The notes under the pieces: model-generated
What the model saw: only the letters and a program-made list of their open reading frames with translations
The model's database searches: none
What the model was told of the DNA's origin: nothing
Position numbers and translations under genes: made by a program
In this document: piece by piece, positions 1 through 8,959 of the stretch
Layout of the letters: every line of letters starts with the position of its first letter
How positions within the stretch are numbered: position 1 is the first letter of the stretch
From: Paralithodes platypus
Lineage: Eukaryota; Arthropoda; Malacostraca; Decapoda; Lithodidae
Length of the DNA stretch: 64,000 bases
Direction of reading: 5' to 3'
Assembly (NCBI GenBank): GCA_032716605.1
Contig: CM064502.1
Span: forward strand, 34,840,932-34,904,931

Positions 1-440
1 GATTTCTAAGTAGTCAACTATCTTGTCTACTAGTATTCCTTCTAAGAGTTTTACTATGACAGAAGTCAAGCGAATTGGTTGGTAACTCTTGGGACACTCG
101 TGATCCCCTTTCTTAAAGATTGGAGTCACATTGGCCAGTTCCACTCTTCAGGGACTTCTCCATTCTCTAGTGATTTATTGAAGATGTCTGTCAAGAAAGG
201 TGCAATTTCATCTCGCACTTCTCGTACAACTCGGGGAAGAAAGCTATCTGGGCCGGATGACTTGAACCTATTTAACTTATCTATTCTTTTTGAAACCTCC
301 TCTGGAGTACATCTAATTCTGCTAAGAACTACACCCTCATGCACTAGTCCTGGACTTGGCATGCCACTGGTATTTTCCATTGTGAATACTGAGGCAAAAT
401 TGCCGTTTAGGGATTTAGCAGTATCAGTGTCAGGAAGATT
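1..440 (-). pseudogene. LINE-A ORF2: N-terminal reverse transcriptase (CR1/L2/Jockey-like), cut by window edge
   Basis: Read on the minus strand, this encodes the start of a non-LTR reverse transcriptase. An open stretch at 380-126 contains KLNRFKSSGPDSFLPRVV, the usual 'K..GPD..P..l' block before RT, then a conserved 'nKSLENGEVPEEW' block. After a small frame break it continues to position 1 with an IFKKGD-type motif and SYQPIRLTSV. The palm motif (FADD/YADD) and 3' end lie outside the window. The endonuclease part of the same ORF is at 560-1469. The copy is degenerate, with frame breaks. It belongs to a LINE whose ORF1 lies at 10.7-12.3 kb, beyond the Gypsy insertion. Confidence 0.8.
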
Positions 441-559
441 GAAGTTGGCCTGCTGGGTCCTTTAGAGGTCCAATGCTACTTTTGAATGGCTTCCTGCTGT
501 TCACATAGCTGAAGAACTCTTTAGGACTCTCTTTGTAGAGGGCTTCAACCCTTAGTTTT

Positions 560-1469
560 GCATTCCACTTTGCTTCCTTTATATGAGATTTCACTCTTCT
601 TCACATATTTTTGAAGGAATCTAAATTTATTTGGTCTTGACTTCTTTTGGCCTATCTGTATGCAACCTTTCTCTTTCTAATTGTCACTGGTGAACCATTT
701 TGGTTGGGTTGAGCCTGATTTGGTAAGTTTAGTAGGAACGAATGCAGCTTGTCGATCCATAAACTGCTGTTTGAATGAGTACCAAATCACATTAACATTT
801 TCATCCTCAAGTCTGATCTGGGATAAGCTACTCCAAAGGCCTTCAAAGTTTGCACAACGGAAATCTAGCTCTGCACTTTAAGGACTGCTGCTACAGGTGC
901 GAAGAGAGAACCTAACTAGATTCTGGTCACTACCTCCAAGTGATTGCCCAACAGATAGGCTAGTTACACTTTCATCTTAAGAGGTGAACACTAGATCTTG
1001 TATATTGTTCCTCTAGTTGGCTTGTTCACCCACTGGGTCAAAATGTTACCGTTAGTAAAGTCCACAAGATGCCTACCTTCAGTATCAGCATTTCTTGCTT
1101 CCCAGTGTACTATGCAATTGAAGGCACCTAAGATCACACTCAGTCTTGTGTTCAGAAGTTAATCCTTTTCAATATTTTGATGGCCTGTAAACCAGAATAA
1201 TCCTATATATAGAGTTACCTAGATTGAGGTCTACTCCAAGCAGTTCATGTTCTGTCCTGATCTTGCAGTCAATTGAATTTAGAAAATCTCTGATGCCCCT
1301 TTCCTGCATGGTTCGGTCTTTGTGGAACATTCTATATCCAGGTATTTCAAATTACTCAACATAATCTCTGGTATCACTGTGAATCCAGGATTCAGTGGTA
1401 GCCACTACATCAAAGCATTCTGTAGACAATAATGCCTTAGATTCGGAGAATTTATTTCTAATTGACCTG
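560..1469 (-). pseudogene. LINE-A ORF2: APE-type endonuclease, interrupted by the Gypsy element
   Basis: The minus strand reads, with frame breaks and a few stops, as an apurinic/apyrimidinic-type endonuclease, which nicks target DNA to prime LINE reverse transcription. Recognisable blocks in minus-strand order are SIRNKFSESKALLST at the insertion edge, FDVVATTESWIHSDT (catalytic E region), PGYRMFHKDR, LLGVDLNLGNSIYRIIL, then LGAFNCIVHW (the GDFN position, catalytic D lost), FLTQW-like and NKPTRG, and LSVGQSLGGSDQNLVR (SDH-type block, H lost). The codons before SIRNKF lie at 10675-10700, on the other side of the Gypsy element. Catalytic residues are substituted, so it is inactive. Confidence 0.75.
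1466..1469. other. Target-site duplication (left), CCTG
   Basis: CCTG immediately precedes the 5' LTR and recurs at 10666-10669 directly after the 3' LTR. Removing the element and one copy restores an uninterrupted LINE frame (minus strand reads FNARSIRNKF), which supports both the 4-bp duplication and the LTR ends. Confidence 0.85.
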
Positions 1470-3175
1470 TGTGACGCCTCCCGGCGTTAGCAGAATGGTT
1501 GCATGGGGCATTGCGCCTCACTAGCGCACGCCAGTATGGGGGGATAGGCTACAGTTGTCCTAGAATGATCTGCTTTATTTCATTAGTGTCGTGTTGCCAC
1601 AGACAGTCTAGAAATGGTCTTTGTTTTGGTCTGTGACCGCGCCTTATATTTTATATTCGCTATAATATAAATGTTGCTTGTGTGGGAGGCGAGAGAGAGA
1701 GTGTGAGGGAGTACACCCGGCAAAGAGGTGAGCTATGACGCGGCTCGCTTAGGCGCTGACGGCGTTGGCGGCCGGGTGGTCAATTAGTACCTTCCCGTCG
1801 CGGCCTCGTGTTTTTTACCAGCTCAGAGCTTGCCTGACACGCGTATCGCCTACATCCTTTGCAATTCTGTCCCCCATACTCGCGACTTTGCATACTATTT
1901 CTCTCTCTCGACTTCTCCTTTCTCATTCTCTAATCTTTATTAAACTCAACATCCCTTCTGGTTTCAGCATAGACGTTCACCGTCGACCAGTCGTATTGTA
2001 CGTGAAGCTCTCAGATATTTCCATGTATTAGGTTAAGGAGGTATTATGCTTTATTGAGGTTTAGAGAGACAGACTTTTCCGTATGTGTCCTCTCTCGGGA
2101 AGGTTGTAGACCGGTATATGTCTCCCTTGCAAAGTGTTGAGTGATTCTGCTTGGTTATCTAAAGCTAGACTGGGGGTAAGGTTACTGTGTCGTTGTCTCT
2201 GATGTGTGCAGTGTTAGCTAAGCTCTGCACGACATCGGCAGGTACTGTGGGAGCCTAAGTTGTCTTCGGGTTGGTTTACTTTGCGAGCTCAGCGCTGTGG
2301 TGTGAGAGGGCCATAGCCTATCCCTCACAACATAGTGCTGCCTCTTTGTGTTGACTTCTGAGGGATCGCCAGGATAGAGCTAGGTACTAGAGACCTAGAT
2401 TTATCAAGAGAGCATCCCCGTCATATAACGTAATCTTCATTATACCACCCTTGGACAACGTTAGGCTACGAGCCGCATGCTCGCCCATTGTTGCCCTGCC
2501 TTGATACCCCAGATAGACTTTATTAACTGAGCAGACACTGGTTAGAGATAAGCCCCATTATTATATGTATGCAGCATTATTATTCACTGCACTTTTGAGC
2601 CGAGGTTGTTGTTGAGTTGCACAACCCAAGTAGGCTGTTGTGTTGTGTCATGAAGCATTTCTTTAGTTGTCGAGCATTACTACCTTTGCGCAGTCTTTAT
2701 TATTCGCCTGCCCATTATTACTCTATGTCCTAGCATTTATTGTGACCCGTATTCTGCATTATAATTGTTCAAGATTCTTTACGAACATCTTCCCAGCATC
2801 AGACTTATTTCAGAAGTTTCCAGTTGATGTTGCAGGACTAGCATTGCACTTTCTTTAATACAGGAGTGCCAGTTATTTGAGTATCTACCATAACGTTAAT
2901 TAATCACGTTAACTATCTTTTCTTTGTGTAACATAATCGAGTAATCTTTTACTGTTTGAGAATAGGCTGTTTTATTGAGCGTCAGCCTAGTGTGTGTGCA
3001 CCAGTTACCGAGTCATAGGATACCTCATTGTCCAGGTACGACTCAGGGCGGTAATGGTGTTTTGTTTTCCAGTGTTTAAGGCAGGGGTTGGATCTAGTGT
3101 TACCGTTGTTGCTTTTTGCCATTATCTAGTCCAATGTTGAAGAGCCCGGTGTCTTTGAGAACCTGGATCGTAACA
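1470..3175 (+). repeat. 5' long terminal repeat (1706 bp)
   Basis: It begins TGTGACGCCTCCCGG and ends GATCGTAACA, the TG...CA form of an LTR. The same 1706-bp unit recurs at 8960-10665. It should hold the promoter and polyadenylation signals; short AT-rich segments such as TATATTTTATATTCG (about 1645-1660) are candidate TATA regions, but the start site cannot be fixed. Short open frames inside it are not supported as genes. Nine of the roughly 39 differences from the 3' LTR fall in the first 70 bases. Confidence 0.93.
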
Positions 3176-3177
3176 AA

Positions 3178-3195
3178 TGGCGACCTAGCTCAGGA
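3178..3195 (+). promoter_or_regulatory. Primer-binding site (tRNA 3'-end complement)
   Basis: TGGCGACCTAGCTCAGGA starts two bases after the 5' LTR. The leading TGG pairs with the universal CCA end of a tRNA primer, and TGGCGACC is a common start for Gypsy primer-binding sites. The specific tRNA was not identified. Confidence 0.7.
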
Positions 3196-3397
3196 TCTTG
3201 TGAACTAAGAGATAATTGCAGGATTGTTGTGGTCATTTGTTTTATTGAGGAATATAGTGGGCACGTTAAAAATTTTTTTGGCAAAGTAGTATAGCACTAG
3301 AGAGTCTTCAGACATTTTTGGCAAGTGAATAGTGCTACATAGGAGCTTGGGTACTTTTTTTTTTTTTTTATAAACGTGAGAATTTTTGGTGGACACA

Positions 3398-4618
3398 ATG
3401 GGAGACGAATCAGAACACAGTGGTGGGTCAGGTCACGATACAGGCTCGGAGGGAGAAAGACCTGTGGAGTGGATAGTCGATAGCGAGGAAGGTGCTAGAA
3501 GATTTTTAGAGGTGCCCCTTACCGCTGCCAGGGTGTTGAAGCTGAATAAGTATGGCTTAAAGTGTGTGGCAGGTCTTCAGGGTCACCAGGGTTTAAGTGG
3601 CATGAGGAAAGATCAGCTGAGGACTTTGATATTGGGTTTAGAAGGGAGAGACCTGGGTGGAGAGGCGACTGGGGGCCCCAGTTCCCAGCCCCCCCTCCAC
3701 TCTACCCCCGTATCAAACGTCAGGGTGCCTGAATTTAGTATATACCCCCAAGTTGATGGTCAATGGCAGCGTGGAATTCAATCACAGGGACCCTCTCCAT
3801 TAAATGCACCTTCCCCTCCTCAAAGGTTGACTCCAGATTTGTTGTTTCGGCTTGAGATGGCCAAGGTTGAGGCTGCCGAGAGACAGGCTAGTGTGCAGGC
3901 TGAGGCTGCAGAGAGAACAGCTATACGAGAGGCTGAACTGCAGGCAGAGTCTACTAGGTATCGGGCTGACAGGGAGCTGGAGAGATTTCGAGTGGAGGTA
4001 ACAGGGCGAAATATTGGGGGAGGTAACAGACATCGGGACCAATCTATGTCGCACCTGTTGAAGCTAGTCCCTGTATTTGATGAGTCGGGTGTCACCGAAT
4101 TTTTCATGAGATTCGAGAAGAAGTGCCAGGAACACCAGTGGCCTGGGGAGAAGTGGGCAGCCCTTGTTTCCTCTAGACTTGTGTGCAAGGGACTCAAGGC
4201 TTATGATGCATTGCCTATAGAGTCTTGTATTATCTATGAGGAACTCAAGGAGGCTGTCCTGAGAGCATACGAACTACAACCAGAGACGTACAGGTTGAAG
4301 TTCCTGGGTGTTACCAAGGGTCGGGAGAGCACCTTTTTGGAACATGCCCGGGAGCTGTCCGATGCTTTTGGGAATTGGCTGAGGTCGGAGAAAGCTACTA
4401 CGTTTGACGACATTAAACAGTTGGTGCTTTTAGAGCAGTTTTTCAAATGCACGGGCGGCGACCTGACGTTAAACCTGAAAGAAAAGCAACCAAAAACTCT
4501 ACAGGAGGCAGCTGAGATGGCTGACCTCCGGCTATCACAAATTCGTGGGTGCGGGTCTGCCCAGCGTAGTGAGGCAGGTAACAAGGGGCGTGACGCCCCC
4601 CCCCCCCCCCCGAGTTAG
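3398..4618 (+). CDS. gag: Gag (capsid) with SCAN-like C-terminal domain
   Basis: The first ATG (3398) has a good context (cacaATGg); the frame is open slightly upstream only through non-ATG codons. The N-terminus is acidic (GDESEHSGGSGHD). A charged, probably coiled-coil stretch at about residues 140-200 is rich in Ala/Glu/Arg. A capsid-like region follows (LVPVFDESGVTEFFMRFEKK). Residues about 298-378 (YRLKFLGV, LEHARELSDAFGNWL, DIKQLVLLEQFF, KEKQPKTLQEAAEMADL) match the pattern of SCAN domains, which are known to derive from the capsid of Gmr1-like elements. The frame ends just after a C16 run (4596-4611), and the zinc knuckle continues in another frame. Gag assembles the virus-like particle in the cytoplasm. 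Confidence 0.85.
   Translation: MGDESEHSGGSGHDTGSEGERPVEWIVDSEEGARRFLEVPLTAARVLKLNKYGLKCVAGLQGHQGLSGMRKDQLRTLILGLEGRDLGGEATGGPSSQPPLHSTPVSNVRVPEFSIYPQVDGQWQRGIQSQGPSPLNAPSPPQRLTPDLLFRLEMAKVEAAERQASVQAEAAERTAIREAELQAESTRYRADRELERFRVEVTGRNIGGGNRHRDQSMSHLLKLVPVFDESGVTEFFMRFEKKCQEHQWPGEKWAALVSSRLVCKGLKAYDALPIESCIIYEELKEAVLRAYELQPETYRLKFLGVTKGRESTFLEHARELSDAFGNWLRSEKATTFDDIKQLVLLEQFFKCTGGDLTLNLKEKQPKTLQEAAEMADLRLSQIRGCGSAQRSEAGNKGRDAPPPPPS
4596..4611 (+). other. C16 homopolymer at the gag / nucleocapsid-protease frame junction
   Basis: Sixteen C residues encode prolines in both overlapping frames. Gag upstream is in one frame, and the zinc-knuckle/protease frame downstream is shifted by +1. Either the run length has drifted by mutation or assembly error, or slippage here lets both products be made. 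Confidence 0.8.
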
Positions 4619-5357
4619 TGATATACCTTATGCAAACAAGTACAAGAGCCATGATACCAAGACTGACCACAAGACTAGCACCGTCCCGTTTAAGAAGGGG
4701 CCGGGCCCTTCCCAGTACCAAGGGAAGCCCAAAGGGGAGTTGGAGTGTTATCATTGTCATAAAAAGGGGCACTTTGCAAGAGTCTGTCCTAGAAAACCAC
4801 CTACAGCAGCTGTGTCTTTGGCCTGCAACATTGGTGTGTCTCCGAAGTCGTCTGAGTTTGCCCGGGGCAGTTCGTCAGAGGCTGAGGCACAGCCAATGCA
4901 GAAGCACCTGGGAGGCTCGAACCCTGCTCAGGATGTTTTTTGCGACCATAGAGGGCGGGGTTGCGTGACGTGGGCGGGGCGCAAGTATGGAGTAGAGGTC
5001 TTGCGTGATACAGGTGCTTCCCAGACTCTGATGAAAAACTTGACTGGCTACCCTATAAACGCGGCTCGGGTGGTAGTGGTGCAGGGTATTAATGCAACTC
5101 GGTCATACCCGCTGGTGCGGTTGGAGTTGGAGGTAGATGGTGTGGCACGTGAATTGGATGTCGGGATTGTGGAGAAACTGCCAGTGGAGGGCGTCGACCT
5201 TCTTCTCGGCAACGACTTTGCAATGCCCGCTTCTGAGGTTCTACCCTTAGTCGTTGCCGAGAGGCCGGCCGACGTGAGTAGGGAAGAGCAAGAGTGGGTC
5301 GAGCGGTGCCAGACACAACCCATGGCGTGTGTTGTCACCCGAGCTCGGGCAGTATAA
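4612..5357 (+). CDS. Gag nucleocapsid zinc knuckle plus aspartic protease
   Basis: The frame is open from upstream of the C16 run; the meaningful part starts after it. A CCHC zinc knuckle, CYHCHKKGHFARVC (4747-4788), binds RNA. A retropepsin follows with the active-site motif LRDTGAS (about 5000-5020) and a C-terminal LLLGNDF (about 5198-5218) resembling the LLG-D block of Gypsy proteases; it would cleave the polyprotein. The frame ends at TAA 5355-5357, and the same frame reopens with no gap as the integrase-RT ORF. There is no good ATG of its own, so it is expected to be made as part of a Gag-Pro product through the upstream frame change. Confidence 0.85.
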
Positions 5358-8300
5358 GTGTCACAGCCTAGTCCTCCGTCTTCAGACCAGCGGAGGAACG
5401 ATCAACAGGAGGAGGCTAAAGCTGGAGTTGGTTTTAAGAGTTTTGACTCGGCGGCTCTCCTGGGTGATTCAGTATTAGCACCATTACTTAATTCTGGAGT
5501 AGCCCCTGGGCCTGTCATCGAGAGTGACGAGGCTGGGCATGACAAGTCTCCACGACAGCAACGTTATGTACATCGAGAGAGACAGAGGGAGCAGCCCAGT
5601 ATCGGGGAAGGTCATGCATTGCTCCAGGAGCAGTTAGATCGCTTGGCACCCTCAGATATACGTCGGTTGCAACTAGAGGACCCTGAGCTCCAAACGTGTG
5701 CTAATGGAGCTGTAGAGCTCGACGAGGACGGCGATGCACAGCCAGGAGATTTTTTTTATTTAGAAGGCATCCTCTATAGGCGTTTTCAAGACCCTAAACG
5801 TAGTTGGCAAGAGGGGTCCGGAGTAGTGGACCAGTTGGTGGTGCCACGGGAGTGCAGGGATAGCCTACTGAGGTTGGCGCATGACATACCACTGGCAGGA
5901 CATCTAGGGGTGAGAAAAACGGTGGCGGCTTTAGAAAAATTGTTTTGGTGGCCGGGGTTGAAGGGGCAGGTGGTAACCTGGATAGCAAGGTGTCATATGT
6001 GCCAGAGGGTTGGAAAACCTAACCAAACAATTCCGAGAGCCCCGTTGCACCCCATTCCTGTCAGTGGACCGCCCTTCAGTAAGGTCATCATTGATATGGT
6101 CGGACCCCTACCCCCTACTAGTGCCGGTAATAAATTTCTATTAACTATCATGGATGTGGCCACTCGTTATCCTGATGCATATCCAATGAGAAATGGCACG
6201 GCGAAAACTGTTGTCCGGAACCTGCTCTTGTATTGCTCGTGGTATGGTTACCCGCAAGAGGTGCAATCGGACCAAGGTTCAAATTTTACATCTAATCTGT
6301 TCAAACAAACTATGATTCAGCATGGCATCAGCACTGTCGTCTCTTCTGCGTATCACCCGGAGAGTCAAGGGGTGTTGGAGAGGTGGCACGCCACGCTGAA
6401 AAGCATGCTTCGATGTCACTGTGCAGAGAATGGAAAGGATTGGGACCTTGGTCTGCCGTATGTTTTGTTCGCGGCAAGAGAAGTACCTGGAGAGAGTCTC
6501 GGTTTCAGTCCGAATGAGCTTGTTTTCGGGCATCAGGTGAGGGGCCCTCTCCACATGGTGAAGGAGATTTGGGAGGGTACCGCTAAGCCATGTTCTATGT
6601 TGAGATACGTCCTCGAGAGCAGAGAGAGAATGCTTAGAAGTCTGGAGCTGGCCGGGCGTAATTTGGTGAGTTCGCAGGCCCGTATGAAGGACAGGTACGA
6701 TACTAAGGCGAAACTCCGGGAGTTTCAGGTATGTCAAGAGGTGTTGGTCCTGTTGCCTTTGTCAGGTCATCCTCTGGCTGCCAAGTACGCTGGGCCTTAT
6801 CGGGTGGTGTCAAAGATCTCCGATCTAGATTACCTCGTTGCCACTCCAGACCGGAAAAAGCGTAACCAACTATGCCACATTAATTTGTTGAAGGAGTATG
6901 TGAGGCGCCCACCTGAGTCACTAGCTGTCCCTGTGTTGACCTGCTGCAGTCATGGTGGAGAAGGAGTGGGGGGCAGCAATGATCAGGTGGATGATAACTG
7001 GGATTGTCATGTCTCGGCTGATCAGTGGGCGGGGAATTCGAGCCAATGCGCGCATGATACTCTGGCGCACCTGCCGGAGGAACAGCAGGTGGCAGTGCAG
7101 CGCCTGTTCGATTCATACCCCACTGTATTTGCCGAGCACCGAGGCCTCACTACTCAAGCGGTGCATGATGTCGATGTAGGAGAGCACCCCCCCTTCAAGT
7201 CGATACCTTATCGGGTGCCACCCATTAAACTCCCAGCGCTGAGGGATGAGCTGGAGTATATGCTGGCGAGAGGCTTGATCGAGAAGGGGGCAGTACGGTG
7301 GACTTCTCCTGTCACTCTGCAACCCAAACCTGATGGAAAAGTTCGGTTCTGCATTGACTTTAGGCGGTTGAACGGGTTGACCCCCACCAATGCATATCCT
7401 CTTCCCCGGGTGGATGACAGTGTGGATAAGATCGGGAAAGCAAGGTACTTGACCAAGGTAGACCTCGTCAAAGGCTACTGGCAAGTACCACTGTCTGAGC
7501 GGGCTAAAGAGGTGTGCGGGTTTGTGGTGGATGGCAGTACTTACCGTTGCAACGTGATGCCATATGGTCTGAAAAATGCACCGGCCACTTTCCAGAGCTT
7601 AATGAACGACATCGTAGCAGACATCCCAAACTGTACTGTCTACCTTGATGACGTGATCATTTATGACAACGATTTCCAAAGTCACTGTGAGCACATAGAA
7701 GCCTTATTTAGTCAACTTAGTAAAGCAGGCTTGGTGGTTAATCTGGGCAAGTGTGACTTTGTGCAAGCCACGGTGCAGTATCTGGGGTTTGTGGTTGGGT
7801 TAGGGCAGGTGAGCCTGCCCCAACAGAAGATACAGGCTATCGACTTGTTCCCCAGGCCGACCACCAAGCAGCAGATCATGAGATTTTTGGGTATGATTGG
7901 GTATTACCGCCGCTTTATAAGAGGCTATTCTACTGTGTTAGCTCCTTTGACAGATCTACTAGCCAAAGATAAAAAGTTCCGCTGGGCACCTGAGTGTGAG
8001 CAGGCGTTTCGAGTAGTTAAACACCTTTTATGCACTCACCCTATCCTCAGGGCCCCGGACTTTGAACGACCATTTCAGTTGGCGACTGATGCCAGCGGAG
8101 TAGGGGCTGGTGCCGTACTTTTGCAGACAGACGAGGAAGGTCTTGAGCATCCAGTCAGTTTCTTTTCAAAGAAATTTAATTCAGCACAGAAAAACTATTC
8201 GATTGTTGAAAAGGAACTGCTGGCAATCGTGTTAGCGCTCAGACACTTTGAGGTCTATGTTCCTGCCTATGGGCCAGTCGTGGTAGTGTATACCGACCAC

Positions 8301-8456
8301 CACCCGCTTAAATTCCTCAATCAATTCCACAACCGGAATATGAGGCTGACCAGATGGTCGCTCATGTTGCAAGAGTACAACTTAGACATTCGCCATATTG
8401 CCGGTTGTGAGAATGTGATTGCGGACTGTTTGTCGTGGGTGGAGGATCCGGGGTAG
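5358..8456 (+). CDS. pol: Pol: integrase - reverse transcriptase - RNase H (Copia-like order)
   Basis: It is in the same frame as the upstream protease, separated only by TAA (5355-5357); there is no ATG at the start. Domains in order (codons from 5358): linker about 1-165; integrase zinc finger about 174-216 (HDIPLAGH then CHMC); integrase core with D (IIDMVG, about 245), D (SDQGSN, about 304) and E (VLERWH, about 341); GPY/F-type module about 457-515 (KYAGPYRVV); reverse transcriptase about 600-850 with FCIDFRRLNG, MPYGLKNAPATFQ and catalytic YLDD (about 762-765); RNase H about 900-1030 with ATDASG, EKELLAI, YTDHHPLKFL and IADCLSW. All catalytic motifs are intact. It copies the RNA and inserts the cDNA. 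The gene order is opposite to canonical Gypsy. Confidence 0.93.
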   Translation: MSQPSPPSSDQRRNDQQEEAKAGVGFKSFDSAALLGDSVLAPLLNSGVAPGPVIESDEAGHDKSPRQQRYVHRERQREQPSIGEGHALLQEQLDRLAPSDIRRLQLEDPELQTCANGAVELDEDGDAQPGDFFYLEGILYRRFQDPKRSWQEGSGVVDQLVVPRECRDSLLRLAHDIPLAGHLGVRKTVAALEKLFWWPGLKGQVVTWIARCHMCQRVGKPNQTIPRAPLHPIPVSGPPFSKVIIDMVGPLPPTSAGNKFLLTIMDVATRYPDAYPMRNGTAKTVVRNLLLYCSWYGYPQEVQSDQGSNFTSNLFKQTMIQHGISTVVSSAYHPESQGVLERWHATLKSMLRCHCAENGKDWDLGLPYVLFAAREVPGESLGFSPNELVFGHQVRGPLHMVKEIWEGTAKPCSMLRYVLESRERMLRSLELAGRNLVSSQARMKDRYDTKAKLREFQVCQEVLVLLPLSGHPLAAKYAGPYRVVSKISDLDYLVATPDRKKRNQLCHINLLKEYVRRPPESLAVPVLTCCSHGGEGVGGSNDQVDDNWDCHVSADQWAGNSSQCAHDTLAHLPEEQQVAVQRLFDSYPTVFAEHRGLTTQAVHDVDVGEHPPFKSIPYRVPPIKLPALRDELEYMLARGLIEKGAVRWTSPVTLQPKPDGKVRFCIDFRRLNGLTPTNAYPLPRVDDSVDKIGKARYLTKVDLVKGYWQVPLSERAKEVCGFVVDGSTYRCNVMPYGLKNAPATFQSLMNDIVADIPNCTVYLDDVIIYDNDFQSHCEHIEALFSQLSKAGLVVNLGKCDFVQATVQYLGFVVGLGQVSLPQQKIQAIDLFPRPTTKQQIMRFLGMIGYYRRFIRGYSTVLAPLTDLLAKDKKFRWAPECEQAFRVVKHLLCTHPILRAPDFERPFQLATDASGVGAGAVLLQTDEEGLEHPVSFFSKKFNSAQKNYSIVEKELLAIVLALRHFEVYVPAYGPVVVVYTDHHPLKFLNQFHNRNMRLTRWSLMLQEYNLDIRHIAGCENVIADCLSWVEDPG

Positions 8457-8950
8457 GCTACCACAGTATGTTGGTATAGCCTCCTGTCTTGGCTCGCGGT
8501 GTATTTTTGCGCTGGTGATTGTTGGCTCGTGTGTGTAGCATCAGCGTAGGGTCGCAGGGCAGGAGTTGTTGGCTTTGATTAGAAGAAAATTAGGCTACAT
8601 CTATAGTAGCTGCCAAAAACAACATTAAAATAAAATATGAAAAATTAAATAAAAAACTCTTTCTTTTTAATAATTAATTTTAAGATAATTTTGTACCTGA
8701 GTACTGAGTGCAGATGATTTTCCCTTAGTAGGCTGTGCTTCTTAAAGCTCGCTCTGGGAGCACAATGTTATGAATTAATGTATTATATTTGGGAAGGGTG
8801 ATAAGATTTTTTTTTATAAAAATGTTGCTGTATTTTTTGTTTGAGGAGACTGAGCTTGCATTCCATGAGTGGCAGAGTGGTTAGGATTGGCAGATTCTAG
8901 CGACATTCTGCCTGTTCAGGTATGGGCTCATGGTTGAGTGTCCCATATCT
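8457..8950 (+). other. Non-coding 3' internal region of the Gypsy element, with a tRNA-like patch
   Basis: No coding frame and no env gene. The sequence is AT-rich. At about 8867-8885, GAGTGGCAGAGTGGTTAGG resembles the A-box/D-arm region of class II tRNAs, but no clear B box follows, so this is at most a tRNA or SINE remnant. The segment ATTCTAGCGACATTCTG (about 8900-8917) also occurs near 39.91 kb. Confidence 0.5.
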
Positions 8951-8959
8951 TGGGGGGGG
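8951..8959 (+). promoter_or_regulatory. Polypurine tract
   Basis: TGGGGGGGG lies directly against the 3' LTR start (TGTGACG at 8960), the expected place for the plus-strand DNA primer. Confidence 0.75.

Noticed and set aside
1765..2858. Open frames inside the LTR (also repeated at 9225-10348) as genes
   Set aside because: Identical frames occur in both LTRs, have no recognisable domain and are explained by the LTR duplication.
3205..3396. Minus-strand ORF with poly-Lys near the Gypsy leader
   Set aside because: Arises from a poly-T run between the primer-binding site and gag; no support.
8457..8959. An env gene downstream of pol
   Set aside because: No frame of useful length, signal peptide or membrane segment between RNase H and the polypurine tract.
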